Assembly (NCBI GenBank): GCA_946415755.1
Contig: CAMKTS010000009.1
Span: forward strand, 33,573 to 97,572
Length of the DNA: 64,000 bases
Source: an uncultured Prevotella sp.
GTDB taxonomy: Bacteria; Bacteroidota; Bacteroidia; Bacteroidales; Bacteroidaceae
Direction of reading: 5' to 3'
The notes under the pieces are model-generated. The model was not told where the DNA came from, did no database searches, and saw only the letters and a list, made by a program, of their open reading frames with translations. Positions 50,410 to 61,500 of this stretch are shown here, piece after piece; the first letter of the stretch is position 1, and the number at the start of each line of letters is the position of its first letter. The translations under genes and the position numbers were made by a program.

Positions 50410-53112
50410 TCACTTAATCACGACCTTTTTGCCGTTGCGGATGTAGATGCCTTTCGTCGGGTGGTCTATGCGCACACCCTGCAGGTTATAGAAGTAACCG
50501 TCGGTCAGTCGCTGCGGCATATTCTCTATGGTACGGATGCCAGTAGTGGCACTGCCCTTTACCTCACCAGTGATGCTGATGCCGCCTACAGCCATAGGCT
50601 TGTCTTTCAGTGCCAGGATGTGCAGAATCAGGTTGTTGTCGCCTGCTGCGGCTGGCTGGTCGTCGATAGTAGCCTGATAGAAGGTGTAGGGTGGGGTGAC
50701 GTTGTTGCGTTCGGGAATCATCCCCTCTTCAATGGTTGTCTTGCCGTAGCTGTTCTGCCAGCAGATGTCCATCTTGCCACCGTCGGTACCGATGCGTGCT
50801 GCATAGAACTCAATGGCGGTGGGCTGGAAGTAATAGCCGTCCTTCATGGTGATGCCGAAGGTCAGGGCATTGTCATCGTTGGCAGCCGACTCGTTAGCTA
50901 TGCTGGGTACAAAGGTGGTCACCTTGACGCTGTTCAGCGAGCGGGTTGCCATATTGGTGTTGTCCAACGTGCTGCCGATGGTGGCGGCGTTGACCGTCAT
51001 CAAGGAGGCAATCTCGTTGGAGGCAGTACCTGTCAGGTTCGACTTGCCGTTGGCCAGTGCCCAGGTGATGATTCCTGTGGCGATGGTCTCCAGTTCCGGG
51101 TCGTCATCTCCACCAGGAGTAGGACCAACGTCCTCGCCCTGCTTCACACCGTCCAGCTTGATATTCATGCAGGTGTTGTTGTTGACCGTAAAGGTAATCT
51201 TCTCGGTAGCCGGGTTGTCCAGGATGATGGTACGGGTTTCTGTCTTCTGCTGGTTCCTGTTGGGGAATGTATAGGTGTCAAGACCAGTGGTGACACCGTT
51301 CAGCTCCGTCAGACGCGAGGTGCCGCTGCCGGAGTTGTAGTAGCCGATGAAGCTGATGGAAGTGATCGCCACGCCCTCTGGAATCGTGATGGTATGCTGC
51401 GCACCAGCCTTTGCCTGGAAGGGATGGAAATCGGTAACGGCAGTGTAGGATGACATGCTACCGTAGTTGATGTTGGTGCCTGTGATGGTGAAGCCATCGT
51501 TGAAGATCCAGTTGGTGGTGGTAGACTTCTCCGTGTCCATCGTCTCTGGCGACAGTGTGAACGATGTGTTCTCCATGCCGCCCTTGCCCATCAGCGTACC
51601 GTCTTCGTTCTGCTTCTCGGTAATCTCAGCCACGATGGAGTTCAGGTAGTTCTCCACGTTCGTGTAGCCGTTCTCTGCGATGGCGCTGCCGTCCGATGCA
51701 TCGTTGGGGTTCAGTCCGTTGGCCGTCTCCCAGGCATCGGGCATACCGTCGCGGTCGGTATCGGTGGGAGCCTCGGTGCTGTTCAGTGTGGGCCATGCGC
51801 TCCAGTCGCTGCCGGCACCTGACGGTTTGTTGTCATCTTGTGAGTTGATACATCCCTTGTTGCAATTGGCACCGGTATAGGTGGCCTTGCCGTCGCGTGT
51901 GTCGCTGATCATCAGCTCGTCGTAGCTGTCACGGTGCAGACTGGCACCGACGTATGCCAGCACTTTCTCGTAGGCCGTATTGGCAGAGTGGGTCGTCGTG
52001 GCAGGGAATTCGATAGGTTCAGTAATCTTGATGGTATCCTTCGTCAGGTTATTGTCACCGGGATAGGTGCCGTCATTGCCACTGGCATCTATCTGATTGT
52101 AGAAACCGTAAGTCCAGTTGTCGGCCGTGACATCACTATACTGACTGTTGACATTACCCGTCACGTAGTATTTTCCCCAGATGTGCAAGGCTGGAGCGTA
52201 GGCTGGGTAGTTGGTGCAGTATTCGTTGGTCCTGATGCCCACACCGGCAATGCGCTTCTGGATGTTTGTCGAACGCTCCTTGGTGCCAGGTCCTGGCTTG
52301 TAGTAGTTGTTGACGATGTTCACCTTCATGGCCTCACCGCCGTAGCAGCCGTTGCCAGCCCAGTTGTAGATGACGTTGTTACGCATGTCCATGCGCTCGT
52401 CCAACTGTGTGGTGGGGCGCGGGCCTAAGCGCGGGGTACGGCTGGTGTGGTGAGCCATCAGGTTGTGGTGGTACGACGATCCGGCACCGCCCCAGTTGCC
52501 GCCATAGCCGTGGTTGCCCTTGGAGTGTCCGGAGTTGACCAGACTCTGTGATACGAGGCACCACTGCACGGTGACATTCTTACAGCCGCTGACCGAGAGG
52601 CACTCGTCGATAGACCAGCTGACGGAACAGTGGTCTATGATGAAGTTGTTGCAGTCCAGCGAGCCAAAGCCGTCCCAGCCGTCGGCACCGTTCAGCGTCA
52701 CGTTCTTATTACCTAAACGGAAGCGCATGTAGCGCACGATGACATTGTTTCCCTTGATGACGCAGGGGTAGTCGGCGATACAGATACCATCGCCAGGAGC
52801 ACTCTGTCCGGCCACCGTTGTGTTGCTGGTAATGTTCAGACTGGAGTTCAGGTGGATGGTGCCGCTGACATCGAACACGACAATCTTCTTGCCGCTCTGG
52901 CCCAAGGCCCAGCGCAGCGAGCCTGTTCCTGAGTCGTTCAGATTCGTCACATGGTACACTTTACCTCCACGTCCGCCAGTGGCATAGCGACCGAAGCCCT
53001 CTGCACCGGGGAAAGCAATCTTACTCTCTGTCTGTGCCATGGTAGGCACGGCATTAAGGCTGCCCAGCATCAGCAGTGCAGCTCCCATCAGTAGTAGTTT
53101 GTTCAATTTCAT
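50410..53112 (-). CDS. PL1 pectate lyase with C-terminal modules and sorting-type tail
   Basis: 900-aa secreted protein. After the signal peptide (to about A26) the PL1 beta-helix runs from KIAFPGAEGFGRYATGGRGG to about residue 440, with the Ca2+-binding and catalytic region around FIIDHCSVSWSIDE and the Arg in HHTSRTPRLG. It cleaves alpha-1,4-galacturonan by beta-elimination. A calcium-loop segment (TDTDRDGMPDAWETANGLNP) ends the catalytic part. Two beta-sandwich domains follow, then GIYIRNGKKVVIK. Two TAACTTTG boxes lie upstream. Part of the pectin locus. Confidence 0.92.
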   Translation of the reverse strand: MKLNKLLLMGAALLMLGSLNAVPTMAQTESKIAFPGAEGFGRYATGGRGGKVYHVTNLNDSGTGSLRWALGQSGKKIVVFDVSGTIHLNSSLNITSNTTVAGQSAPGDGICIADYPCVIKGNNVIVRYMRFRLGNKNVTLNGADGWDGFGSLDCNNFIIDHCSVSWSIDECLSVSGCKNVTVQWCLVSQSLVNSGHSKGNHGYGGNWGGAGSSYHHNLMAHHTSRTPRLGPRPTTQLDERMDMRNNVIYNWAGNGCYGGEAMKVNIVNNYYKPGPGTKERSTNIQKRIAGVGIRTNEYCTNYPAYAPALHIWGKYYVTGNVNSQYSDVTADNWTYGFYNQIDASGNDGTYPGDNNLTKDTIKITEPIEFPATTTHSANTAYEKVLAYVGASLHRDSYDELMISDTRDGKATYTGANCNKGCINSQDDNKPSGAGSDWSAWPTLNSTEAPTDTDRDGMPDAWETANGLNPNDASDGSAIAENGYTNVENYLNSIVAEITEKQNEDGTLMGKGGMENTSFTLSPETMDTEKSTTTNWIFNDGFTITGTNINYGSMSSYTAVTDFHPFQAKAGAQHTITIPEGVAITSISFIGYYNSGSGTSRLTELNGVTTGLDTYTFPNRNQQKTETRTIILDNPATEKITFTVNNNTCMNIKLDGVKQGEDVGPTPGGDDDPELETIATGIITWALANGKSNLTGTASNEIASLMTVNAATIGSTLDNTNMATRSLNSVKVTTFVPSIANESAANDDNALTFGITMKDGYYFQPTAIEFYAARIGTDGGKMDICWQNSYGKTTIEEGMIPERNNVTPPYTFYQATIDDQPAAAGDNNLILHILALKDKPMAVGGISITGEVKGSATTGIRTIENMPQRLTDGYFYNLQGVRIDHPTKGIYIRNGKKVVIK

Positions 53113-53186
53113 ATTCCTTAGTTTGTTAGATGTTAGTGTTTCCGATTGTTTCTTTCTTCCGTTATTCGGTGATGGATTTTGTGGTG

Positions 53187-53194
53187 CAAAGTTA
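53187..53194 (-). promoter_or_regulatory. proximal -7 box for PL1
   Basis: TAACTTTG on the minus strand, 74 bases before ATG 53112. Confidence 0.55.
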
Positions 53195-53269
53195 CGAAAA
53201 GTCGAGAGCAGAACAAAAGATTTTTAATCTTTTTTATGCCGAGACGGAGTAACTACGCCGTTTCGATGG

Positions 53270-53277
53270 CAAAGTTA
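53270..53277 (-). promoter_or_regulatory. distal -7 box for PL1
   Basis: A second TAACTTTG in the same context (GCAAAGTTACGAAAA on the plus strand) 83 bases further upstream, possibly a tandem promoter. The rest of the 304-base spacer holds only this pair and the hairpin at 53366-53395. Confidence 0.5.
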
Positions 53278-53365
53278 CGAAAAAAAGTTGAATACAGGGA
53301 GTGTTTTCTGTCGTTTTTTGGTAGAAAAACTGTCGCAGCCCGTTTTTCCACCATTAAAGACAACG

Positions 53366-53395
53366 AAGGGCAGACTCTGTGATGAGCCTGCCCTT
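53366..53395 (-). terminator. terminator-like hairpin after the 167-aa lipoprotein gene
   Basis: AAGGGCAG-a-CTC, loop TGTGAT, GAG-c-CTGCCCTT: an 11-bp stem with one mismatch. The T-run on the minus strand is weak, so it could be an attenuator allowing partial read-through to PL1. Confidence 0.6.
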
Positions 53396-53416
53396 TGTAT
53401 GATGGGATGTCAGAGA

Positions 53417-53920
53417 CTACTGCAAGTCAGCAGCCGAGATGACATCATTGGCATTCCAGGTATAGGTAGCCAGTACGGTATTCATGTTGTCCCTTGAGAG
53501 TGTCATGGTGACAGAGAAGTCACGTACACCCTGAACCTTTGCAGTGGGAATCATGATCTTCTGCACGATATCGCTTTCTGAAGCGGGAATGGCAGCCACG
53601 GCATTGAAGTTTGTCCTGGCATACTCTTCCGTAACGTACATCGGATGCTCGATGGTCTTGATCTGACGAACACCATTTGCCCAGTCAGTAGGATAGATCA
53701 CCTCTACGATCTTCTGGTTGAACATGGTCTTTGCCGCATCATTCAGGCTACCGGGATTGCTCAGTGTGAAGTCAATCCAGTAGTCCGTCTTGCCATCAAC
53801 AATCAGTGAGTGGTTTGCCACGGGATATCCGGTGATGTCGTTGTCCCTGTTGCAGCTGGTGAAGGAAACACCCATTGCTGCAACAACCAGAAGCACGGTT
53901 ACATATTTAAAAGCTTTCAT
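53417..53920 (-). CDS. small pectin-locus lipoprotein
   Basis: 167 aa from ATG 53920 (MKAFKYVTVLLVVAAMGVSF, lipobox SFTSC); a Met 8 codons upstream would add charged residues before the signal peptide and is less likely. The mature part of about 145 residues is beta-rich (SLIVDGKTDYWIDFTLS; FSVTMTLSRDNMNTV) and could be a single sandwich domain. It sits between the surface-binding lipoprotein and PL1. I do not recognise the family; position suggests a surface component of pectin capture. Confidence 0.7.
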   Translation of the reverse strand: MKAFKYVTVLLVVAAMGVSFTSCNRDNDITGYPVANHSLIVDGKTDYWIDFTLSNPGSLNDAAKTMFNQKIVEVIYPTDWANGVRQIKTIEHPMYVTEEYARTNFNAVAAIPASESDIVQKIMIPTAKVQGVRDFSVTMTLSRDNMNTVLATYTWNANDVISAADLQ

Positions 53921-53953
53921 AATTCTTAATTCTTTATTCTTCATTCTTAGTTA

Positions 53954-56326
53954 TTACTTACCTTTCACCAGACGCTGGCAACCAGCTCCGCTCTGATAGA
54001 TACCAGAGTTGAGGACGTCGGAAGTCTGCTTGTAGTACAGGCCGTCGATGCCGTTGTCAGTATGGTAGTCAGTACCCTTCGGGGTCTCTCCGATGAAATA
54101 CTTCGGGTTCGGGCTAACCATCAGGTCGGTAGCGCGCAGGCTCTCTTCCAGGTGGACGGTGAGTTCTTCGGTACCGGCGGGATAGATACCCTCGCCACCC
54201 TTGATGAACTTACCGGGAGCATTCGACGTGGCGTTGAAGGCATTGGCAGCGAAGGGCTGTCCGTTGCTCAGGTACTCCTCGTCGTTGGTCGTCCAGTTGT
54301 TGTAGATGTTGAACGTGCAGGTGCCGCTTCCGTCACCACCCTGGATAGCGCGGGTGTCCCAACCGGCCGACATCATCGGACGGTTCACGTCGGCAGCATC
54401 CCTGGTCATAATGATCACGTTGTCGTGGAACTCCAACAAGGAGCCGCCAGGATTATAACGGGTGTTGATAATCGGGGTGTTGGCCACTGTCGAGAAGTTC
54501 ACGAACGTGTTGTGATGCAGATTGATGTGCCAGCGCACGCTCTCATCCCATACCAGGTTACGGTTGTTGTCGGTAACCACCGAGCGCTTCGGGTTGTTGT
54601 AGAATACGCACTCAGCTACCTCGACATCCTGCAGGATGTTCGACTTCGTCTTTCCGTTATGGTCGCCGAAGATGTAGGCGTAGTCACCACCGTTGGCCGA
54701 ATAGTATCCACAGTTGTAGAAGTCGCAGCCAATCAGGCGGATGTGCTGGATATAGAAGTCGTTAGAACCCTGGATACGGAAGAATCCGCGGATGAGGCCC
54801 TGGAACGTACAGTTGCGCCACTCCAGCGTGGTCACGTTGATACCCATACCGTTCGAGTACATGTTCATGAAGTAGTTACCGACGGCACTGCCGATACCCT
54901 CCTGGGCATGACCGTAGTTGGTGGCCTGCGGTACGTCGACGTCGAGATCCATGAAGCGTACAGAGTCGATGTCGAGCGTGATAGAGGCGTTCTCACCGGC
55001 CACCGGCTGACGACCTAGCATGAAGTTACAGGTTCTGACAGAAGAACCAGACTTGTACATACCGGCCAGGTAGAGCTTGGCACGACCCTTGGTAGCCAGG
55101 TCTTCAGGATTGGTCTGCAGGGTGAAGCCCTTGTACACCTGAACGTTGGCGCTGACGAAGTAAGCCTTACCGCCTTCCAGATAGAACACTTGGTTCTCAG
55201 GGGTGATACTGCTGGCGCAATATTCATCGAGGATGGCATCCAGTTTCATGGCCTGGTACTGTGAAACGTCGTAGATAGTCCATGTAGCGGGATCGGTACC
55301 TACTGTATCGTTGGCCCATACCACGTGCTTGATGAGCTGTGCAGGAGCCGGAGTACCCTTGGTGCGCTTCATCGTGGTGTTGTAGCAGGCATCCACGGGA
55401 ACCTTGATGCTGGCATCCCATACGTCAATGTTATAGGCCGAGTTCTCCGACAGGCCATCGATTTCGATGACAGCCACGCCGTTCTCATCCCATGCGCTCT
55501 CGGGAATGTCATACCTTGTATAGGTTGGGTTCACCGCAGCATCGGGGGTAGAGGCGTTGGCCGTGAAGGTCAGGTAGTCAATCTTCAGGGTGTTCTGCTC
55601 AGCATCGGTGAAGTTCCAGTATTTGCGGAACTTCTCCTTGTCAGTATCACTGTAAGAAGAAATGTTGCGGTTCAGCGTCACCTTCATCGAACTCTTGGTG
55701 ATGTCTGACACCTGGATGACGAAGGGCACCCAGTCTCTTGCACCCGTCTCGAGGGCTACATAGTCAGCCCACTCACGCAGGTTACCCATGCCGTGCCACA
55801 GCGAGTTCTTCGGGTCGTTCTTCCAGCCGGCATCAGCCGAGTTCAGCACGTCGTAGACACCAGCCTCACCGTTCCACAGCGAGTAGCCGGTAGCGTCGAA
55901 CGAGTGCAGTGCGCGGATGGCAAAGCGGTATACCGACTGGTAGTTCAGGTTCTCGATAATGAGGTTGTAGCGGCTGGGGTCAGCGATGACCACGTGGCCT
56001 TCCAGTTTCTTGCCGTCAACACCGTTGAGTGTCTCCATCCAGCCTTCCTCACCGCTGGCAACGTATGCCACGGGAGTGGTCCACATAATCTCGTAGCCAA
56101 CGGCTTCCTTGACGGTGTACCAGTACAGGTTGGCCGTATTGTAGTCAGTGATGACCGTGTTATACGGGTCATTGTCACCCTTGCCCGTACTGTTGTCGTT
56201 ACGGAACATGGGGCGGAACAGTCGGTCAGAGGCTCCTGCTGTGGAGTCGTCATCGTCCTTACAGGATGTGACAGATACCGCCATGACCAGCATCAATGTA
56301 TATAATAATATCTTTTTCATGTTCAT
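53954..56326 (-). CDS. DUF4957/DUF5123-type surface lipoprotein of the pectin locus
   Basis: 790 aa, lipoprotein (lipobox SVTSC followed by Lys-Asp-Asp-Asp). A second Met two codons in is an alternative start. An N-terminal FnIII-like domain (about 40-170) and a second sandwich are followed by the beta-helix region shared with the 1008-aa dockerin-bearing protein at 5592-8618 (YLEGGKAY, LIRGFFRIQGSND, DHNGKTKSN, VRWHINLHHNTFVNF). It is the third gene after SusC and SusD, the usual place of a surface glycan-binding protein; a lyase-like activity is also conceivable given the fold. No dockerin or sorting tail. Confidence 0.82.
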   Translation of the reverse strand: MNMKKILLYTLMLVMAVSVTSCKDDDDSTAGASDRLFRPMFRNDNSTGKGDNDPYNTVITDYNTANLYWYTVKEAVGYEIMWTTPVAYVASGEEGWMETLNGVDGKKLEGHVVIADPSRYNLIIENLNYQSVYRFAIRALHSFDATGYSLWNGEAGVYDVLNSADAGWKNDPKNSLWHGMGNLREWADYVALETGARDWVPFVIQVSDITKSSMKVTLNRNISSYSDTDKEKFRKYWNFTDAEQNTLKIDYLTFTANASTPDAAVNPTYTRYDIPESAWDENGVAVIEIDGLSENSAYNIDVWDASIKVPVDACYNTTMKRTKGTPAPAQLIKHVVWANDTVGTDPATWTIYDVSQYQAMKLDAILDEYCASSITPENQVFYLEGGKAYFVSANVQVYKGFTLQTNPEDLATKGRAKLYLAGMYKSGSSVRTCNFMLGRQPVAGENASITLDIDSVRFMDLDVDVPQATNYGHAQEGIGSAVGNYFMNMYSNGMGINVTTLEWRNCTFQGLIRGFFRIQGSNDFYIQHIRLIGCDFYNCGYYSANGGDYAYIFGDHNGKTKSNILQDVEVAECVFYNNPKRSVVTDNNRNLVWDESVRWHINLHHNTFVNFSTVANTPIINTRYNPGGSLLEFHDNVIIMTRDAADVNRPMMSAGWDTRAIQGGDGSGTCTFNIYNNWTTNDEEYLSNGQPFAANAFNATSNAPGKFIKGGEGIYPAGTEELTVHLEESLRATDLMVSPNPKYFIGETPKGTDYHTDNGIDGLYYKQTSDVLNSGIYQSGAGCQRLVKGK

Positions 56327-56359
56327 GATTCTTTATAAAAATGAGAACTGTTATACTGA

Positions 56360-58513
56360 TTAGTATCCATAGTAGTTTCTGTATGCTCCATTCGAACGGG
56401 CGATGGCCTCAGAAGGAATCGGCAGGATGTAGCGTACAGCGGGCAGACGGTTGATGTTAGCCTCGGCACTCGATGCGTCGACGTTGAAGTTCTGGGCAAC
56501 ACCATTGTTGTTCACTACTTGGATGTTACCGGCTGAGTTGGTGCGGATGAAGCCGTAGAGCGAGTAGAGGATCTGGTTTCTCAGACTACCGTCATCGTTG
56601 GTCCAGTTCAGGGTCGTTGTTGTCCATGCTACTGTATTGCTTGACGAGGAAAGCCCCGTTACGCTACGCGGTGAAACAGCCTCGTAGGGCAGGTTGTTGT
56701 CGGTCAGATAGGTGGCAACGGGCGTAGAGGTCGGGTTGGCAATAGCGTCATAGGGATTGACAACATAGTACATGTAGAGTCCTCTGTTGGGGAAGTTTGC
56801 GTCATCATAGTTCTTGACCAGAATGGAGTACATGTCAGAAACGAACTTGGTCTGGTAGGGCACATTGTCATACTCTTCCACCATGTCGATGTAAGAAGAG
56901 GTGCCGGCCATTGCCTCCGCCATAGCATAGTATTCGAGGAAGGTGAAGAATACCTTCTCTGAGTACATGTTGTTGCGTACGAGGTCCTTCCAACGCATGT
57001 TCTCACCGGCAAACTCCCACTTGCGCTCGTCGAGCACAGCCTTCAGGAAGTCGGTCTTGTTGTTGGATGCATCAGCGACGTAGCTGTCTACCATGTCAGC
57101 CCAGTCCTGGCTGTCGAATGCACGGCGGCGAACCGTCTTCAGGGCATCCTGGGCTTCAGCCGTCGGACCGTAGAGTTCGTTCTCAGCCTCTGCAAACATC
57201 AGCAGCACGTCGGCATAGCGGATGTAGGCGAAGTTGATACCGGTAGCACCCGTGGTGCTCTTGCCCAGACCGTTGGTGTTCCACAGCTTCGACCACTTGT
57301 TGTTGTTCATGGAGTAGTCGAGGCGGATGGTGGGCAGACCCTGGCTGGAATAGTACCACATACCGCAGATGTAGTTGCGGCGCAGGTCGTTGTCGTTAAA
57401 GCTGTAGCGATAGAAGGCAGAGGTGCGCACACCGCCATTGGTAGCACCCCATGCAGAGTTGCTGTAGTCGGTGGCATCGCCAGTGTCAACACCGCTGGCC
57501 GGTCCCTGTGAATAGCCCCAGTTACTGTTGACACCCTTGGCAAAGGGAATTTCGAAGATGGGGTCATCACCTGTGGTGGCAATGAAGTTACACTCGTCGA
57601 CAAACACGTCACGGAATGACTTGTTCAGTGCATGGCCGCCGGCATCGATGATGCGCTTGGTGTATTCGCGGGCAATCTGGTAGTAGGTGGCGCGGTCCAC
57701 ATCGTTCGGACGGGTCATCTTATAGCCAGAGGCATCGTTGGGGTCGTGGTTCAGTGAGTAACCACCAGCCTGCAGGGCCAGACGGGCAATCATCGCGTAG
57801 GCAGCTTCCTGGGAGATGCGCTCTGGAGCAGCAACGGTGGCTGACTGGTCAGAGAACATGTACTCGGCTGCGTGCATCAGGTCGGCAATCAGCGCGTCGC
57901 TCACAGCCTGACGGTTGGTGATGGGAGGCACCAGGTTGTCGGTCTCGTAGGTAGCCTGCATGGTGAAGGGGATGTCGCCCCAGTACCAGAGCAGTTCACT
58001 GTAGAACATGGCACGCATCACCTTGGCCTCACCCATCATCTGTGTCACAGCTGTTGCCTGGGGAACCTGAATGGTGATGGCTGTTCCGTCGGCAGCTGTA
58101 GAAGCTGCGATGGTAGTGCCTTCTGAATAGATACTGCTGTTCTGCAGGTTATAGATGAACTCATTGGCCGTCTCAACAGCCGAGTAGAGGTTGTTCCACA
58201 GCGTCTCAACGTTGTTGGCATCAGCGCGTACGTCGAAGCGGCGGGGCTGAGTGCCCTGGGCTGCTTCGTTTGAGTTGGCATAGAAGTCAACGTCGCTGTT
58301 CAGCTGGAAATCATTGTATAGTCTGTTGCCGAACAGGTTGTCGGAGCAGACCTTGGCGTAAACGCCGTATAGTGCTGTGCGCGTCTCGCCCTCCGAGCCG
58401 AATACCAAGCTTGTGCTTGCTACGTTGGTGGCAGGGTCTACTTCGAGGTAGTCGTTGCAGGCCGTCAAGGACAGCATCGCCAGTCCACTGATAAATATCT
58501 TATTGATTTTCAT
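56360..58513 (-). CDS. SusD/RagB-family nutrient-binding lipoprotein
   Basis: 717 aa. Lipobox SLTAC gives the lipidated Cys near residue 19, followed by NDYLEVDPATN, the usual SusD N-terminus. The TPR-like helical core and the C-terminal 'RRRAFDS' and 'RKWEFAGENMRWKDLVR' signatures are clear. It caps the SusC transporter on the cell surface and holds oligosaccharides, here most probably from pectin. It starts 28 bases after the susC stop. Confidence 0.95.
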   Translation of the reverse strand: MKINKIFISGLAMLSLTACNDYLEVDPATNVASTSLVFGSEGETRTALYGVYAKVCSDNLFGNRLYNDFQLNSDVDFYANSNEAAQGTQPRRFDVRADANNVETLWNNLYSAVETANEFIYNLQNSSIYSEGTTIAASTAADGTAITIQVPQATAVTQMMGEAKVMRAMFYSELLWYWGDIPFTMQATYETDNLVPPITNRQAVSDALIADLMHAAEYMFSDQSATVAAPERISQEAAYAMIARLALQAGGYSLNHDPNDASGYKMTRPNDVDRATYYQIAREYTKRIIDAGGHALNKSFRDVFVDECNFIATTGDDPIFEIPFAKGVNSNWGYSQGPASGVDTGDATDYSNSAWGATNGGVRTSAFYRYSFNDNDLRRNYICGMWYYSSQGLPTIRLDYSMNNNKWSKLWNTNGLGKSTTGATGINFAYIRYADVLLMFAEAENELYGPTAEAQDALKTVRRRAFDSQDWADMVDSYVADASNNKTDFLKAVLDERKWEFAGENMRWKDLVRNNMYSEKVFFTFLEYYAMAEAMAGTSSYIDMVEEYDNVPYQTKFVSDMYSILVKNYDDANFPNRGLYMYYVVNPYDAIANPTSTPVATYLTDNNLPYEAVSPRSVTGLSSSSNTVAWTTTTLNWTNDDGSLRNQILYSLYGFIRTNSAGNIQVVNNNGVAQNFNVDASSAEANINRLPAVRYILPIPSEAIARSNGAYRNYYGY

Positions 58514-58541
58514 ATTGTTTTCAGTTTCTTTAGTTTGTCAC

Positions 58542-61500
58542 TTAGAATGTTACGTTGACACCGAACGAGAAGGTACGTGCGCGTGGGTAGCGGTTGTAGT
58601 CCATCGAAGGGGTCAGACCCGACTGTACGTCAACCTCAGGATCGTAGCCCGAATACTTGGTCAGGATGAAGAGGTTGCTGGCCGATACGTAGGCGCGCAG
58701 TTTGTTGACATAGAACTTCTTGGTAATCTTCGAGGGTACGGTGTAACCGAGGGTGATGTCGGTACAACGGATGAATGAGCCATCCTCTACGAAGGAATCC
58801 AGCATGATGTTGGTCACCAGGTCAGCGGGGTTCCACATACGGGCGTTGGCGTTCATGTCGCGATAGAGACCGGGCATACCGTCCAGGTTGCCGTTTCTGT
58901 AGAGACTCTCACCGGTGATGTTGTGTCCGCTCAGGTCGTTGAAACCGTCGGGAGCACTGTAGCGCCAGCGTCCCTCTGCAAACTTGGAGTAAGCGTTGAG
59001 GAAGGTGTTCTGGTTGCCAGAAGAACTTGACAGTGCGTAAGCCGTAGCATTGTAGACATCGAAGTCAAGCATATAGGTGAAGTTGGCCACGAAGTCGAAG
59101 CCCTTCCACTGTCCGCTGATACCGAAACCACCCTGCCACTTCGGCGTGGTGCGACCGATGACGGTCTTGTCAGCTTCGGTAATCTGACCGTCGCCGTTCA
59201 GGTCCTTGATCCTGATCTTACCAGGCATCGTAGAGTAGCCGGAGTGTGAGTTGGCAAGTATGCTGCTGCCGGTGTTTCCTTCCCAACCGTCGGTGATGGT
59301 ACCGCCGACGAGGATGCCGTTAACCGTACCCTTGGTCTTCGGAGTAGCGGTATAGGTAGTGGTGTTGGGGTAGGTGAACTCGTCCCAAGTGTAGAGACCG
59401 TCGTAGACGTAACCGTACATCAGACCTAACTCACCGCCCACTTCCAGCAGGTAGTCGTTGTTGTCAGAGGATTTCCATGCACCGGCATAGTTGAAGATGC
59501 GGGTGTCGGTAGCATTCAGTGCCTTGATGGTCATCTTGTTGTGGCCCAGTGTGAAGTTGGCACTCAGCACATAGTCCTTGCCACGGAGGATGTCACCGTT
59601 GACGGTGAGTTCCCAACCGTTGTTCTGCACCTTACCGATGTTCTGCATCTGTTTGCTGTAGCCGGAGACTCCGGGGATGGGTGATGAGTAGAGCAGGTCG
59701 CGCGTGGTGTTCCAGTAGAACTCCGGAGTGATGGTGACGCGGCCGCCCAGGATTGAGATGTCGGCAGCGATGTTGCGCGTGACGGTGGTCTCCCATTTGA
59801 TGTCCTTGTTGGGATAGCTGGTAGGAGCACTGTAGAAGTGCTCGCCATTGGCCGTGGTGGTAGAGGCAAACTCAGGACCGCCAGAGTTGCTGGAGGTATA
59901 GAGGAAGCGCCAGAGGTCATCGTTGATGTTGTTGTTACCAGCGAGACCGAAGGCTGCGCGGATCTTGAACTGGTCAAGCCACTTGATGCCCTTCATGAAC
60001 TTCTCCTCGCTGACCACCCATGCACCGGATACAGAGGGGAAGTAGCCCCACTGGTTGCCGGAAGCGAACTTCGAGCTACCGTCGGCACGGAACGTGGCCG
60101 ACAGGAGGTAGCGGTGCTTGTAGTTGTACGAAATCTGTCCGAAGAACGAGGCAGTGCGGTTAGCTGTCGAGCGCAGGGTGTAGGTGTCCTGTGCGTAGGG
60201 CTGACCGAGTGCCATGTTGTTGATGGCGGTCTCTGCATCGATACCCTTGTCGAAGAGGTGAGCGGTCTGCTTGCTCTCCTTATACTGTGTGTGGTAGATT
60301 TCCTGACCGAGCAGGAACGAGAAGTTGTGCTTGTCCTTCAGCGACATGTCATAGCTGGCGGTGTTGGTCCAGGTGTACGACTGTGTGGTACGGTCGGTGA
60401 TGGCTGCTACGGGCATCTGCTGGTGTACTGCCTTCTGCCCTTCTGTTGTCAGCCATCCCCAGTAGCGCTGTGTGTCGCGGAAAGAGATGTTGTAGTTACC
60501 CTCAGAACGGAGCACGAGACCCTTGATGGGAGTCCACTTCAGCGAGAGCTGCTGGCTCATGGCGTAGCTGTGCTTCTTCTGTGTGTTGGTAGCGATGTCG
60601 CTGACCGGGTTGGTCAGGTTGAAACGCTCTGCGTCGGCGGCGTTCTCCATAGCGAGGTAGCTACCCCACGAGCGCAGACCTGCTGTCGGCTGATAGCGCA
60701 GCACGCGGTCTACCAGACCACCGGAACCCACGTTGGCACCACCGGCACCCTCGTCACGACGGAAGGTGAACTTCGGGTTGTAGGTCAGCTCCAGGTTCTT
60801 GGTAATCTTGGTGTTAAGTTTGAAGTTGATGTTGGTACGGCGAACGCCTGAACCGAGGATGATACCCTTGTCCTCCGACTGTGTCAGTGAGAGGTTGAAG
60901 CGGGTACTCTCGTTACCACCACCTACCGTAACGTTGGCCTGATAGCTCCAGGGATGGTTGCCCAGCACCTCGTCCTGCCAGTCGTTGGTGAGCTGGCTGT
61001 AGTAGACTGCATTGTCCTTCGGGTTACCGAAGTCGCCACGGAAAGCCTTCTGCCAGCTGTCACGGGCACCGCCGCCTGCACTTGATGCACGGTCGTACAT
61101 CAGGTCGACAAACTGTCCGGTGTTCATGATGTCCAGCGAGCGGGCCAGCGACGAAACGCTCAGACGACCGTTGAAGGTCACCTGCACCTTACCGGCCTGT
61201 GCTGACTTTGTGGTGACGATGACAACACCGTTACCACCCTTTGCACCGTAGATAGCGGTCAGAGAGGCATCCTTCAGCACGTCGATGCTGGCGATATCCG
61301 AGGGAGGAATATCGTTGATATTAGCCACCTGGAAACCGTCGACGATGAACAAGGGGTCGTTCGACTGTGTCACTGACGTTGCACCACGCACGCGGATGTT
61401 GATGTCGGCACCGGGCTGACCGTCGGTAGTGGTAATTTGCACACCGGCAATCTTACCCTGCAGGGCCTCGGCGGCTGATGATACAGGAACGACAGCCAGT

